Assembly (NCBI GenBank): GCA_937950325.1
Contig: CALFDJ010000038.1
Location: 1 to 64,000, forward strand
DNA length: 64,000 nucleotides
DNA from: an uncultured Collinsella sp.
Lineage (GTDB): Bacteria; Actinomycetota; Coriobacteriia; Coriobacteriales; Coriobacteriaceae
Reading direction: 5' to 3'
The notes below the pieces were generated by a model. It was not told the DNA's origin. It ran no database searches and saw only the letters and a program-made list of their open reading frames with translations. A program made the translations under genes and the position numbers. Positions within the stretch are counted from its first letter, which is position 1. Each line of letters starts with the position of its first letter. Shown piece by piece: positions 17,147 through 24,553 of the stretch.

Positions 17147-18154
17147 ATGCTCTGCGACTGTATCAGTAAAACTGATTTGAATATCCTGAGAAATCATCTG
17201 AGGGTTAATCGTGACGTTAATAAGCTGCCCTTGTTTATCTTTCCCTGCGGCGGTGATCAGAGCCTGTATTCCTCTCGACGATTCTTCAAAGCTTATGTGT
17301 CCAACAATCACACCGAGGCTTTAAAAAACGTTTTTTGTCTTACTGCCGAAGACGTGGCGGCGGAAATGGACGGTTCGAGACTTAATTTACTTCAGCAAGA
17401 GGCCATGCTTGCCGACATATCTGACTGGATATTGATTTTTGCAGAGAGCTGTGGATCTTTTTGCGAGTTGGGTGCTTTCTCCGCTTTGCCTCATGCTGCT
17501 TGGATTACCTCTGTTGCTGTTGGAAAGCAATATAAGGGCTCTCGGAGCTTCTTGATTGATGGGCCAGTGAAAGAAATAGCCGCGGGCGACTCTTCGCTTA
17601 ACAAAGTCTTTTACTTAGACTTAAATAACCCGATGTCTTCGCCTGACTTGTGCCGCTTTGTTTCTGAACTAAGACCCCTTATTGGTGTTAATGCTACTAA
17701 GCGGGGCAAGGCTGGCCTAAAGGCCGCTAGAAAGAAGATCAATCGAGACGAGTCCAAGATTAACGTGGGCTCGCTCGTCCATGAGTTACTTGATTTGCTT
17801 CAAATATTGGGCCCCATGTCAGAGACCGATTTACGAACGATATACTGTGCGGCTAAAGGCTTCCGTGCAAGTAAGCTCAAAATATACTCGCCCATTTTAA
17901 ATGCAGATATGAAAAATGCCGGCGTTCCGATATCTTGGTCGGATGTTTGCTGCATGATGAGAGCTACCGGTCTTGTTTCTAAAGTGAGTTGCAATAGGGT
18001 TCCGGATTATCTGATTAAAAGCACGATACACCTTGATTCCTATTTCATGTTTAAGGGATACGAAGACCGAGATTTCTTAAATATGAGGGCGCGGGTAATC
18101 CTTCGTAAGAGATCAATGGGGTATGGAGGCGTTGCCGGTGTCTATTGCGGATAG
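17147..18154 (+). CDS. Retron St85/Ec86-type effector, N-deoxyribosyltransferase-like
   Basis: A 335-residue protein of the retron effector family in which a nucleoside deoxyribosyltransferase-like domain is fused to a C-terminal DNA-binding winged-helix-like domain. The first domain shows PLFIFPCGGDQS (about 28-39), SSRRFFKAY, then the glutamate-bearing AESCGSFCELGAFS (99-112) with E107 at the place of the family's catalytic acid. The C-terminal ~120 residues (SLVHELLDLLQILGPMSETDLR, ISWSDVCCMMRATGLVSK) read as a winged helix. ATG 17147 has GAGGTG upstream; the GTG at 17114 lies inside the a2 repeat. In known type II retrons this protein is the toxin held by RT-msDNA. Confidence 0.8.
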   Translation: MLCDCISKTDLNILRNHLRVNRDVNKLPLFIFPCGGDQSLYSSRRFFKAYVSNNHTEALKNVFCLTAEDVAAEMDGSRLNLLQQEAMLADISDWILIFAESCGSFCELGAFSALPHAAWITSVAVGKQYKGSRSFLIDGPVKEIAAGDSSLNKVFYLDLNNPMSSPDLCRFVSELRPLIGVNATKRGKAGLKAARKKINRDESKINVGSLVHELLDLLQILGPMSETDLRTIYCAAKGFRASKLKIYSPILNADMKNAGVPISWSDVCCMMRATGLVSKVSCNRVPDYLIKSTIHLDSYFMFKGYEDRDFLNMRARVILRKRSMGYGGVAGVYCG

Positions 18155-19079
18155 AATTTGCTTCGACCTTGGAATGACAAATCGTCAGCTATTGGGCCTT
18201 GTAAGCTCAACGGCAGGTAGGTACCACTGTTTTTCTGCCGGTGGGAGAAAGATTGTTGCGCCTCGGCCAGATTTGAAGCTCGTCCAATGTTGGATTTCGG
18301 ATTATATAAATACGGAGTTTGATATAGATCTTCCTTACGCTACAGCTTACGAAAAGGGCTCAAGCGTCTGCCGTAATGCCGGGCTCCATGCTAAGAGCAG
18401 TCATTTTCTCCTGCTTGATATTTGCCATTTCTTTGAGTCCTGCACTCAGCAAATGGTTAGGAATTTGTTTTCAGGGGGAACGTATCGGTCGACAAACGCT
18501 GAATTTCGCTCGCGTCTTACTGCAGACGATATCGATCTTCTCGTAGCTTTATCATGTTATCGGGGTTCTCTTGCAACGGGTTCTCCGTGTTCGCCTTTTA
18601 TTGCCAATCGCATAATGGCTTCTTTTGACCATGAGATTGCAGCTAGACTAGGCGAGAGTTTCGTCTACTCGCGATACTCTGACGACATCTGCATCTCATC
18701 AACTGAATGGATAGACTCTGCGGAGATTTCAGCTATTGTCGATGACCGCCTAAAGCAAAAGGGTTTTGATCTGAATAAGGACAAAACTCGCTGTTTTGGA
18801 CGAGGGCACCTACGTAAAATCACGGGCATCTATCTCGACTGCGATGGCGTCCTTCGGCTGGGGCCTCAAAGAAAAGCAGAGCTAAAGCGCTCCTTATACC
18901 AGGTGCTTATGCGCGAGTGCGATCGTAATCACGCCCATCGCGTTTTAGGCCACTTGAGCTTTTGCAAACAGGTTGAACCGGATTATTGCAATGCACTTTT
19001 AGCCAAGTACGCGAGCTATGGTAAGGCTGTGTCCAGCGGAGGCGTTATGCCTGCACTAATGGAGCTCGCCTATGGGTGA
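18123..19079 (+). CDS. Retron reverse transcriptase
   Basis: A 318-residue retron RT that would make the msDNA from the RNA at 16959-17126. The retron X-region motif NAxxH is NAGLH (85-89); motif A is LLLDICHFF with D99; motif B is LATGSPCSPFIAN where most retron RTs have PQGxPxSP; the catalytic box is YSDD (185-188) instead of YADD; the thumb Y-region reads ITG instead of VTG in RKITGIYLDCDG. All three catalytic aspartates are present, so it should be active. The gene overlaps the effector by 32 bases. GTG 18138, with GGAGG seven bases upstream, is a good alternative start and would shorten the protein by five residues. Confidence 0.85.
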   Translation: MEALPVSIADRICFDLGMTNRQLLGLVSSTAGRYHCFSAGGRKIVAPRPDLKLVQCWISDYINTEFDIDLPYATAYEKGSSVCRNAGLHAKSSHFLLLDICHFFESCTQQMVRNLFSGGTYRSTNAEFRSRLTADDIDLLVALSCYRGSLATGSPCSPFIANRIMASFDHEIAARLGESFVYSRYSDDICISSTEWIDSAEISAIVDDRLKQKGFDLNKDKTRCFGRGHLRKITGIYLDCDGVLRLGPQRKAELKRSLYQVLMRECDRNHAHRVLGHLSFCKQVEPDYCNALLAKYASYGKAVSSGGVMPALMELAYG

Positions 19080-19329
19080 TGGATGGCGGTGTCGCGAAAG
19101 ACGTTCCAATGGTTGCCAATCCGCGCTTTCTTCTCTCTCGTCTCCATCGAGAGGGGCTTCATGGGCATAGCTTCTCTTGCGCTTACATTTCCCCTCGGGA
19201 ACCCGTCTCGCTTTGAATTCGGACGTTCTGTTGTCGCTGCGTGCCCTGATTATGTCGATGCTGCACGGTAGGTTGTTCGCTGCCGGTTTGTTTCACGGCT
19301 ATAATTACGTCCAATTAAGGAGGAAAGAT

Positions 19330-19494
19330 ATGTTTGGCAAAGTCAGGAAAACAAGAAGCGATTGTACGGTTGGTACTTACGAGAAGAAGCATGACCTCCC
19401 AACAGGCACACTTAGGAATTCTGATGGGCGTAAGGCTAGGAAGGATAAAACTCTGAAATCCCTTCGAAAAGAAACTGGAAGTGACTATCGATAG
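19330..19494 (+). CDS. 54-residue basic protein of unknown function
   Basis: A short gene with an unusually strong ribosome binding site (AGGAGGAAAG, 19317-19326) before ATG 19330. The product is rich in Lys, Arg and Thr (MFGKVRKTRSDCTVGTYEKK at the start, then LPTGTLRNSDGRKARKDKT) with no hydrophobic segment. I do not recognise it. It lies 250 bases after the retron RT on the same strand; a longer frame from 19177 exists but lacks such a site. It could be a nucleic-acid-binding accessory or just an unrelated small protein. Confidence 0.5.
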   Translation: MFGKVRKTRSDCTVGTYEKKHDLPTGTLRNSDGRKARKDKTLKSLRKETGSDYR

Positions 19495-19705
19495 CTTCTG
19501 AAACTTAAAGATTGGGGTTCTGCCATAATAAAGTCTCAGTAATTTTCGTTGATCACATCGACTCGATTAACCATCGGGCCGTGGAACAGGCGCATGGCGA
19601 TTTCCTTCTATATATTCGGAATGATGAGTTGAGCCATGATTGCCCCTGTCGATATCCGTTGCCGTTTCCCGCATGCTGTTTCGTTCAGACGTCCGTGAAG
19701 CATGC

Positions 19706-19748
19706 CTATCTGGCGTTCGCTCGTCCGTGACGAGCGAACGCCAGATAG
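19706..19748. repeat. Perfect 20-base inverted repeat
   Basis: Arms 19706-19725 and 19729-19748 are perfectly complementary with a three-base loop (cgt). No T tract follows on either strand, so a simple terminator is unlikely. It lies about 210 bases after the 54-residue gene, in an island where other long perfect hairpins also occur. Confidence 0.7.
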
Positions 19749-19797
19749 CAATATTGATTTGTGTCTAGTCTGCGGCGAAGCAATGATTTTTTGCACG

Positions 19798-20120
19798 CTA
19801 TGTGAACTCTGCCTTGAGATCGAGGGAGAGCTCGGATGAGATGTCGAGATTGTCGCTAGCCCGCCTGAGCACATGCGCCCTGCGTCTCGCAAAGTCATTG
19901 AATAGGATGAAGTGCGTCTCTATGAAGCAGGATATAAGGACGTGGAGTTCATCGAGGTCATCCTTTCTGATTGCGAGATTCTGGCTAAGCGAATTAATCG
20001 CTTCGATGATACGGAGGCTTTTTCGTTGGTGATTTGAGCGAGGAAGGCGAGATTGTACCGATTGGTAAGGTAGTGTCGAGAAAGTTGGTGTAGCGCCCGA
20101 TTCGTAGCGAACCGGCCTGG
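19798..20120 (-). pseudogene. Possible frameshifted gene relic
   Basis: On the minus strand two overlapping frames each have a protein-like half: NRYNLAFLAQITNEKA in one, then SLRIIEAINSLSQNLAIRKD and LHVLISCFIETHFILFNDFA in the other, ending LSLDLKAEFT. Joining them needs one frameshift at about 20030. There is no clear start and I do not recognise the protein. Confidence 0.25.
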
Positions 20121-20932
20121 CGTCCGGGGGCATGGCCCTGTTTGGCAGATTACCGTTGTGATGCATGACTTATGACACGATCGCAAACCAGTAGAGGGCA
20201 GAGTCGGCTCGACTTGACGTCATGAATAAGGTTGATGCCGAGCAGATTCCTTGAGCGCAATATGGAACGATACTTCTTAATCTTACGTTGATGGCCGGCG
20301 CCATCATATTGGGCTGTTTGGATAAAACAACCGTTGCCTGTTCTCTTGTAGGCGGGCTTGCGGCGATTAATGTTCTCAATCTATTTGTGTCCAACCGCTC
20401 TTCGAAATAGTGATGCTGCGCTATGATGTCCTAAATGAAAAACGAAGGCGTGCTATAGGCCATCGTTTTGCAAGGGGGTTCCTTCCTAAGGGAGGGCATC
20501 CCCTAGTTTTATTTAGATGGAGATTTGGGGAGCGGACATCTGTATTTCTGATCGTTCCTCATTAGTGCCCTATTGGGTTGATGGGCGTTACGGTAAGAGG
20601 TTCTCGGTGATACTGTCGTCGTGCACTCTACGTGAGGCGATGACCAAGAAGGGTCGTTGTTCGGTTTTCCGGTAACGACCCTTTGACGTTTCCGCGGCTA
20701 CTAGGTGTTGTCGTGGATGCCACCTTTGTTGTTAGAACCCTCGATGCGGAGTCGTTATTTCGGAAGTGCGGGGAAATCGAAAACCTCCGAGCACAACTCG
20801 AATTTTGACGACAAAACCGCAGGTCGTGGAAGGGTAAGACCAAGGTCTGGTCCCCAGATCTCGGTCTTACCCTGCACTTCCGGATAGACGCAAAAAAGGC
20901 GTTAATGCGCCCGATGCGGACCGTCATATAGA

Positions 20933-20977
20933 GTTGCCAATTGGCAACAAGACGAATATAGTTAGCATTATGCTAAC
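20933..20977 (+). promoter_or_regulatory. Promoter and paired palindromic operators of the TA operon
   Basis: A consensus-like promoter reads TTGCCA (20934-20939), 17 bases, TATAGT (20957-20962). A perfect 16-base palindrome, gttgccaattggcaac, covers the -35 (20933-20948), and a 17-base palindrome, gttagcattatgctaac, overlaps the -10 and start region (20961-20977). Binding of a dimeric antitoxin to either would block RNA polymerase, as expected for an autoregulated toxin-antitoxin operon. Confidence 0.65.
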
Positions 20978-20989
20978 TAAGGGGTGGTT

Positions 20990-21337
20990 ATGAATCGAAC
21001 CAAGCTCCGACCGACATATTCACTTGACGAAGCGAAGTCTTTGGCTCGCTCGGGAAAGATGATTGTAAATGGTAGGGTGCGCAGACACCTGATGAATCAG
21101 TTTGGTTATTTGGACATCGATCATTTCCTTGCTGACCTATTTGATTATCTGAAGCCTGATGATTTTAGAAAATCCATCGCGCTCGATATGGATGGACCTC
21201 TGCATGATGTTTACGCAGATGTCTACGTGTGCCGAGATTTTGAATGCGAGGATTGGTACGTTAAGTTTTCAATTGATTCCGAAGGCAATGCGCATTTAAA
21301 CGTTTTGTCTGCGAACATCGATGGATACATTCATTAA
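20990..21337 (+). CDS. MqsR-like toxin
   Basis: A 115-residue protein of the MqsR family, RelE-fold mRNA interferases that cut RNA. RPTYSLDEAKSLARSGKMIV matches the family start, YLKPDDFRKSI matches the conserved DFyKSm, and DVYADVYVCRDFECEDWYVKFSID with VLSANIDGYIH gives the C-terminal strands. ATG 20990 has AAGGGG five bases upstream; the GTG at 20984 lies within that site. It is first in a three-gene operon (toxin, antitoxin, SecB-like), spaced only 10 bases from the antitoxin start. Target specificity cannot be read from sequence. Confidence 0.75.
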   Translation: MNRTKLRPTYSLDEAKSLARSGKMIVNGRVRRHLMNQFGYLDIDHFLADLFDYLKPDDFRKSIALDMDGPLHDVYADVYVCRDFECEDWYVKFSIDSEGNAHLNVLSANIDGYIH

Positions 21338-21347
21338 AGGAGGAGTC

Positions 21348-21860
21348 ATGCGTTGCATGGAATGCGGCAAAGAAATGCAATTTACCACGGCGCCAATGAC
21401 TGAAATTTACCGTGGAGAGAAAATTACCGTAAAAGGAATTGAGCATTATGTTTGCGAGTGCGGCAACGATGAAATGACTGTTGCAGGGGCGACTAAGCTC
21501 GCCCATGCACTTGCCGCGCAATACGCCAAGGCTCATGAGCTTCTATCTCCCTCGGAAATAAAGCATTTGCGCTCAGATCTCGGCTTAACACAGCATGATT
21601 TTGAGTCGGTCTTAGGTGTTTCGAAGCCCACGGCCTCTCGTTGGGAGAACGGCGCATCGCAACAATCTATTACTGCCAATACTCTTATGAGGCTCATTCG
21701 CGATGTTCCTGAGGTCCGCAGATATCTCGGCTTGTCTCCTCATGAGAGGAGTGCAAGTCTTAGCTCGTCGCTTTTGTCTGTAATACCAGGAGGAAAAGTT
21801 CCTGCTTATAGGGATTCTGATCCTTTGGTTGATGAGAATCTCTTCCGATTGGAGATGTAA
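21348..21860 (+). CDS. MqsA-like antitoxin with C-terminal extension
   Basis: A 170-residue antitoxin: an N-terminal zinc-binding domain (C3, C6, then C36 and C38 as CxC rather than the usual CxxC) that should hold the toxin, and an XRE/HTH domain at about 65-125 (LRSDLGLTQHDFESVLGVSK, TASRWENG) that should bind the operators upstream. E. coli MqsA has 131 residues; here about 45 extra residues follow (SLLSVIPGGKVPAYRDSDPL). In toxin-antitoxin-chaperone systems such a tail is the chaperone-addiction segment, which fits the SecB-like gene next door. ATG 21348 follows AAAGGAGGAG. Confidence 0.75.
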   Translation: MRCMECGKEMQFTTAPMTEIYRGEKITVKGIEHYVCECGNDEMTVAGATKLAHALAAQYAKAHELLSPSEIKHLRSDLGLTQHDFESVLGVSKPTASRWENGASQQSITANTLMRLIRDVPEVRRYLGLSPHERSASLSSSLLSVIPGGKVPAYRDSDPLVDENLFRLEM

Positions 21861-22286
21861 ATGGACTCTCTGAAGAAGCAGCGCATTGAGTCTTCATCGA
21901 TTACATGCATGTCTAAAAAAGTCGACTGGTTTTCATTTGATGGCGGAATGACCCCTAAGGAGGGAGTTAATAAGTCAGACGGTGAGTTTAACGTTAGAAA
22001 TGACATAACGAATGCCTTCACTGATGAAAATGGAGCTAGATTTCGGCAGCTCAACCTCGTCATAGAGCTCATTCCCAGCGATGAGGGGCACTATTACCGT
22101 TCCGAAATATCCGTGTCCGGTATCTATCGTGCTCCGTCTGATTTAGACGACGAAGCATTTGATAGGGAGGCTCTTAGCTTCGGCATGCAAGACCTGTATT
22201 CCTACGCAAGGGGCATTATTGAAAATGTCGCTGCTGGTGGAGTATGGGGGCCGCTTTATCTGCCACAGATTGGATTCACTATTTAG
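21861..22286 (+). CDS. SecB-like chaperone of a toxin-antitoxin-chaperone operon
   Basis: A 141-residue protein with the SecB fold pattern: beta strands with LNLVIELIPSDE and YRSEISVSGIYR, then the signature LYSYARGIIENVAAGG and PLYLPQIGF, comparable to LFPYARECI...LAPVNF in SecB. Gram-positive bacteria usually have no SecB for export, and this copy starts immediately after the antitoxin stop, so it is most likely the antitoxin-specific chaperone of a TAC system, binding the MqsA-like tail so that the antitoxin folds and escapes proteolysis. Confidence 0.7.
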   Translation: MDSLKKQRIESSSITCMSKKVDWFSFDGGMTPKEGVNKSDGEFNVRNDITNAFTDENGARFRQLNLVIELIPSDEGHYYRSEISVSGIYRAPSDLDDEAFDREALSFGMQDLYSYARGIIENVAAGGVWGPLYLPQIGFTI

Positions 22287-22414
22287 TTCTCCTGGCCCCC
22301 ACATCCTCTAAAAAAGTTCTTAAAACAGCCTTAAAGGCGCTCCAGCTCGCGTTGACAGCGTAAAATACGCATGTTTGACTATGACAAAAGTGGATTTTAG
22401 GGGAGGGGTGCGCC

Positions 22415-24553
22415 ATGGAGGTGCTGGTTGTTGGCAACACCGCATATGTTGACGATGGCTTTTGTGCCAAGGCGTTCCCCGGGGACCATGTCCAGGTCGT
22501 CGCTGCCGCGGAAGCGCGCCGCGACGAGTCATCGCCCCATGCCTCGTGGAAAGAGCTTCTGCAACACCTGGATCAGGCCTACGAGTTCGACCGCGTGGTC
22601 TACCTATCCAATTACCTTACCCCGCATACTGATACCGTGGGCGATATCGAGACGCTGCGCTCGGTCTTTCGTGCGTGCGCGGGTCGCCGGATCCAACTGC
22701 TGTATGTAGCGGGGCCCGCGGGTGCCGAGGGCGCCGCCGATGCCGCGGGGCGAACGGGCAAGGGCATTATCGCGCACGCAGCCAACGACTTGTGCCGCTA
22801 CTACGCTGCTCGCGAGGGCGTTCAGACCAAGATTCTGCGCGTGCCGTTCCTGTATACCGCGTCTGCCGCGCTGGAGGACCCGTTTTTGGTGCCGCTGTTC
22901 GACGCGTGCTCAACCGGATCGGTCGCTCTGCAGGGCGCGCAGGATGCGGCTTTTCCCCTGCTGTGCGCCGAGGAGCTCGCGGTGCTGGTGCGCCGCATCT
23001 TTGACAGCTGGGACGCCTCCTTTGACACGCTCGACGTTGCCGATACCTTCCATCACACGGCGGGTGAGGTGGGCGACGCCCTCAAGGCACTGTTCCCCGG
23101 TCTTGCCGTTGCCTATGGCGATTCTGCCGGCTACGCCTTGCCTGCCAGCGACGTCGCTCGCGTGCGCTATGGCTGGTTTCAGCGCTACGACTTGCTGCGC
23201 GATCTTTCGACCATTCAAGCGCGTTGGGATGCTGGCCGCGCAAAGAAGGTTAACCCCTTGCGCGCCGCCATCGACCGCATCCAGATGTGCACGCTGCCTA
23301 TTAAATGCCTGGAGACGGCAGCCGCCTGGGTTCTGTTCGAGGTGCTGGAGCATCTGTTCTCACAATCGGCCCAGCTCAACGTGCTCGATTATCGCCTGCT
23401 CTACGTGGTGCTGATCGGCACGCTGTATGGCTTGGACTTTGGCCTGGTTGCGGCGCTGCTGGCGTCGGTGGGTTTGGCCGCGAGCTACTTTACCCAGTAT
23501 GGCTATACCTTCCAGGGCCTGTTCTACGAGCCGTCCAACTGGTTGCCGTTTATTGCGTACTTTGTGGTGGGTGCCGTGTGCGGCTATGTGCAGCTGCGCA
23601 ACAGCGAAGCCATTAGGGCGGAGCGCGATCAAAACGAGCTCGTGCGCAACCGCAATACGTTCCTTACGCAGCTCTACCACGACGCGATCGAGGACAAGCG
23701 CGCGTACAGGCGCCAGATCGTGGGTCGCCACGACAGCTTTGGCAAGATCTTTGCCGTGACGCAGGAACTCGACGTGCTCAACCCGCGAGACATCTATCGC
23801 AAGTGCTGCGAGCTTCTGGGCGAGATCCTCGAGAACGATTCGGTGGCGATCTACCATGTTTCAGGCGGGGCATTTGCACGCCTGGTGGCAGCAAGTCCCG
23901 CGATTGCCGAAGATGCCGCACGTTCGCTCACGCTTGAGCAGCTTGCCCCTCTTTTGGGCGACGGGGGTCGTTCGAACCTGTGGGTGAACCGCGAGCTGAC
24001 GCCGGGGCTTCCCATGTTTGGATACGCGATCGAGCGCGACGGGGCACCCGCCGTGTTGATCTTTGTGCGTCGTGCGGCCGAAAACCAAATGACCCTCTAT
24101 TATCAAAACCTGTTCCGCATCTTGTGCGGCCTGGTCGAAAGCGCGTTGGGCCGTGCCTTTGACTATGAGGCGGTGGCGCAGGATAAACGCTGCGTTGACG
24201 GCACGTGCGTGCTCAAGCAGGCTGCCTTTGGCCAAGAGCTCGCGGCGGCGCAGGCGCTGGCAGATAGCAAGATGGGGAGTTTTTTGCTCCTGCGCGTGGT
24301 ACCGGGTATGGAGCCTGTCGGCGAGCTGGTGGGCGCAATTGGGTCGGCAATCCGCGAGAGCGACGCGGCGGGCTTGGTCGACGGCGACGTGCTCTACCTG
24401 CTTATGCGCCAGGCAAAGGCGTGCGATCTGCCCATTATCCGCGAGCGCCTGAGCGCAAAGCATATTGCGGTGGAGCCCGTCGACGGCGAGGACATCGTGG
24501 CGCTGTTGCAGCACATCTCTTACACCGGTGACGGTGAGGGGGGTGCCGCTTGA
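22415..24553 (+). CDS. SDR-PelD fusion: Pel regulator with GAF and degenerate GGDEF
   Basis: A 712-residue fusion. Residues 1-~250 resemble an NAD(P)-binding SDR/epimerase (VLVVGNTAYVDDGF start). About 290-395 hold several membrane segments (AAAWVLFEVLEHLF, LLYVVLIGTLYGLDFG, WLPFIAYFVVGAVCGYV); a coiled segment and a GAF domain (about 440-580) follow; the C-terminus is a GGDEF-like domain in which the active-site box has become DGDVL (656-660) but the I-site RxxD is kept as R647-E-S-D650. That is the PelD arrangement: a cyclic-di-GMP receptor that does not make the signal. It heads the operon; GGGGAGG precedes ATG 22415. The SDR part may supply or modify a sugar nucleotide. Confidence 0.75.
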   Translation: MEVLVVGNTAYVDDGFCAKAFPGDHVQVVAAAEARRDESSPHASWKELLQHLDQAYEFDRVVYLSNYLTPHTDTVGDIETLRSVFRACAGRRIQLLYVAGPAGAEGAADAAGRTGKGIIAHAANDLCRYYAAREGVQTKILRVPFLYTASAALEDPFLVPLFDACSTGSVALQGAQDAAFPLLCAEELAVLVRRIFDSWDASFDTLDVADTFHHTAGEVGDALKALFPGLAVAYGDSAGYALPASDVARVRYGWFQRYDLLRDLSTIQARWDAGRAKKVNPLRAAIDRIQMCTLPIKCLETAAAWVLFEVLEHLFSQSAQLNVLDYRLLYVVLIGTLYGLDFGLVAALLASVGLAASYFTQYGYTFQGLFYEPSNWLPFIAYFVVGAVCGYVQLRNSEAIRAERDQNELVRNRNTFLTQLYHDAIEDKRAYRRQIVGRHDSFGKIFAVTQELDVLNPRDIYRKCCELLGEILENDSVAIYHVSGGAFARLVAASPAIAEDAARSLTLEQLAPLLGDGGRSNLWVNRELTPGLPMFGYAIERDGAPAVLIFVRRAAENQMTLYYQNLFRILCGLVESALGRAFDYEAVAQDKRCVDGTCVLKQAAFGQELAAAQALADSKMGSFLLLRVVPGMEPVGELVGAIGSAIRESDAAGLVDGDVLYLLMRQAKACDLPIIRERLSAKHIAVEPVDGEDIVALLQHISYTGDGEGGAA

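Larger units (their letters stand above)
19495..20932. other. 1.4-kb gap with hairpins and decayed sequence
   Basis: No gene that I can support. It contains a 20-base perfect hairpin (19706-19748), a probable frameshifted relic on the minus strand (19798-20120), a hairpin at 20475-20500 followed by tagttttattt, a short stem agggtcgtt/aacgaccct near 20652-20686, and an interrupted hairpin at 20838-20874 (gtaagacc/ggtcttac). The remaining small frames have neither ribosome binding sites nor protein-like composition. Confidence 0.45.

Noticed and set aside
16959..19079. Diversity-generating retroelement or group II intron RT
   Set aside because: There is no template/variable repeat pair and no intron domain V; NAxxH, the msr-msd structure and the effector gene point to a retron.
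19083..19271. 62-residue frame after the retron RT
   Set aside because: No ribosome binding site and no protein-like pattern; the neighbouring small gene at 19330 has a clear start instead.
19512..19730. 72-residue frame ending in the 20-base hairpin
   Set aside because: No ribosome binding site, and the frame ends inside the hairpin; composition looks random.
21861..22286. SecB-like protein as a general export chaperone
   Set aside because: It is the third gene of the TA operon with no gap, and export SecB is generally absent from this type of bacterium.
22287..22414. c-di-GMP riboswitch before the Pel-like operon
   Set aside because: The 128-base gap is too short and shows no GEMM-type conserved core; control by the PelD-like receptor is sufficient.
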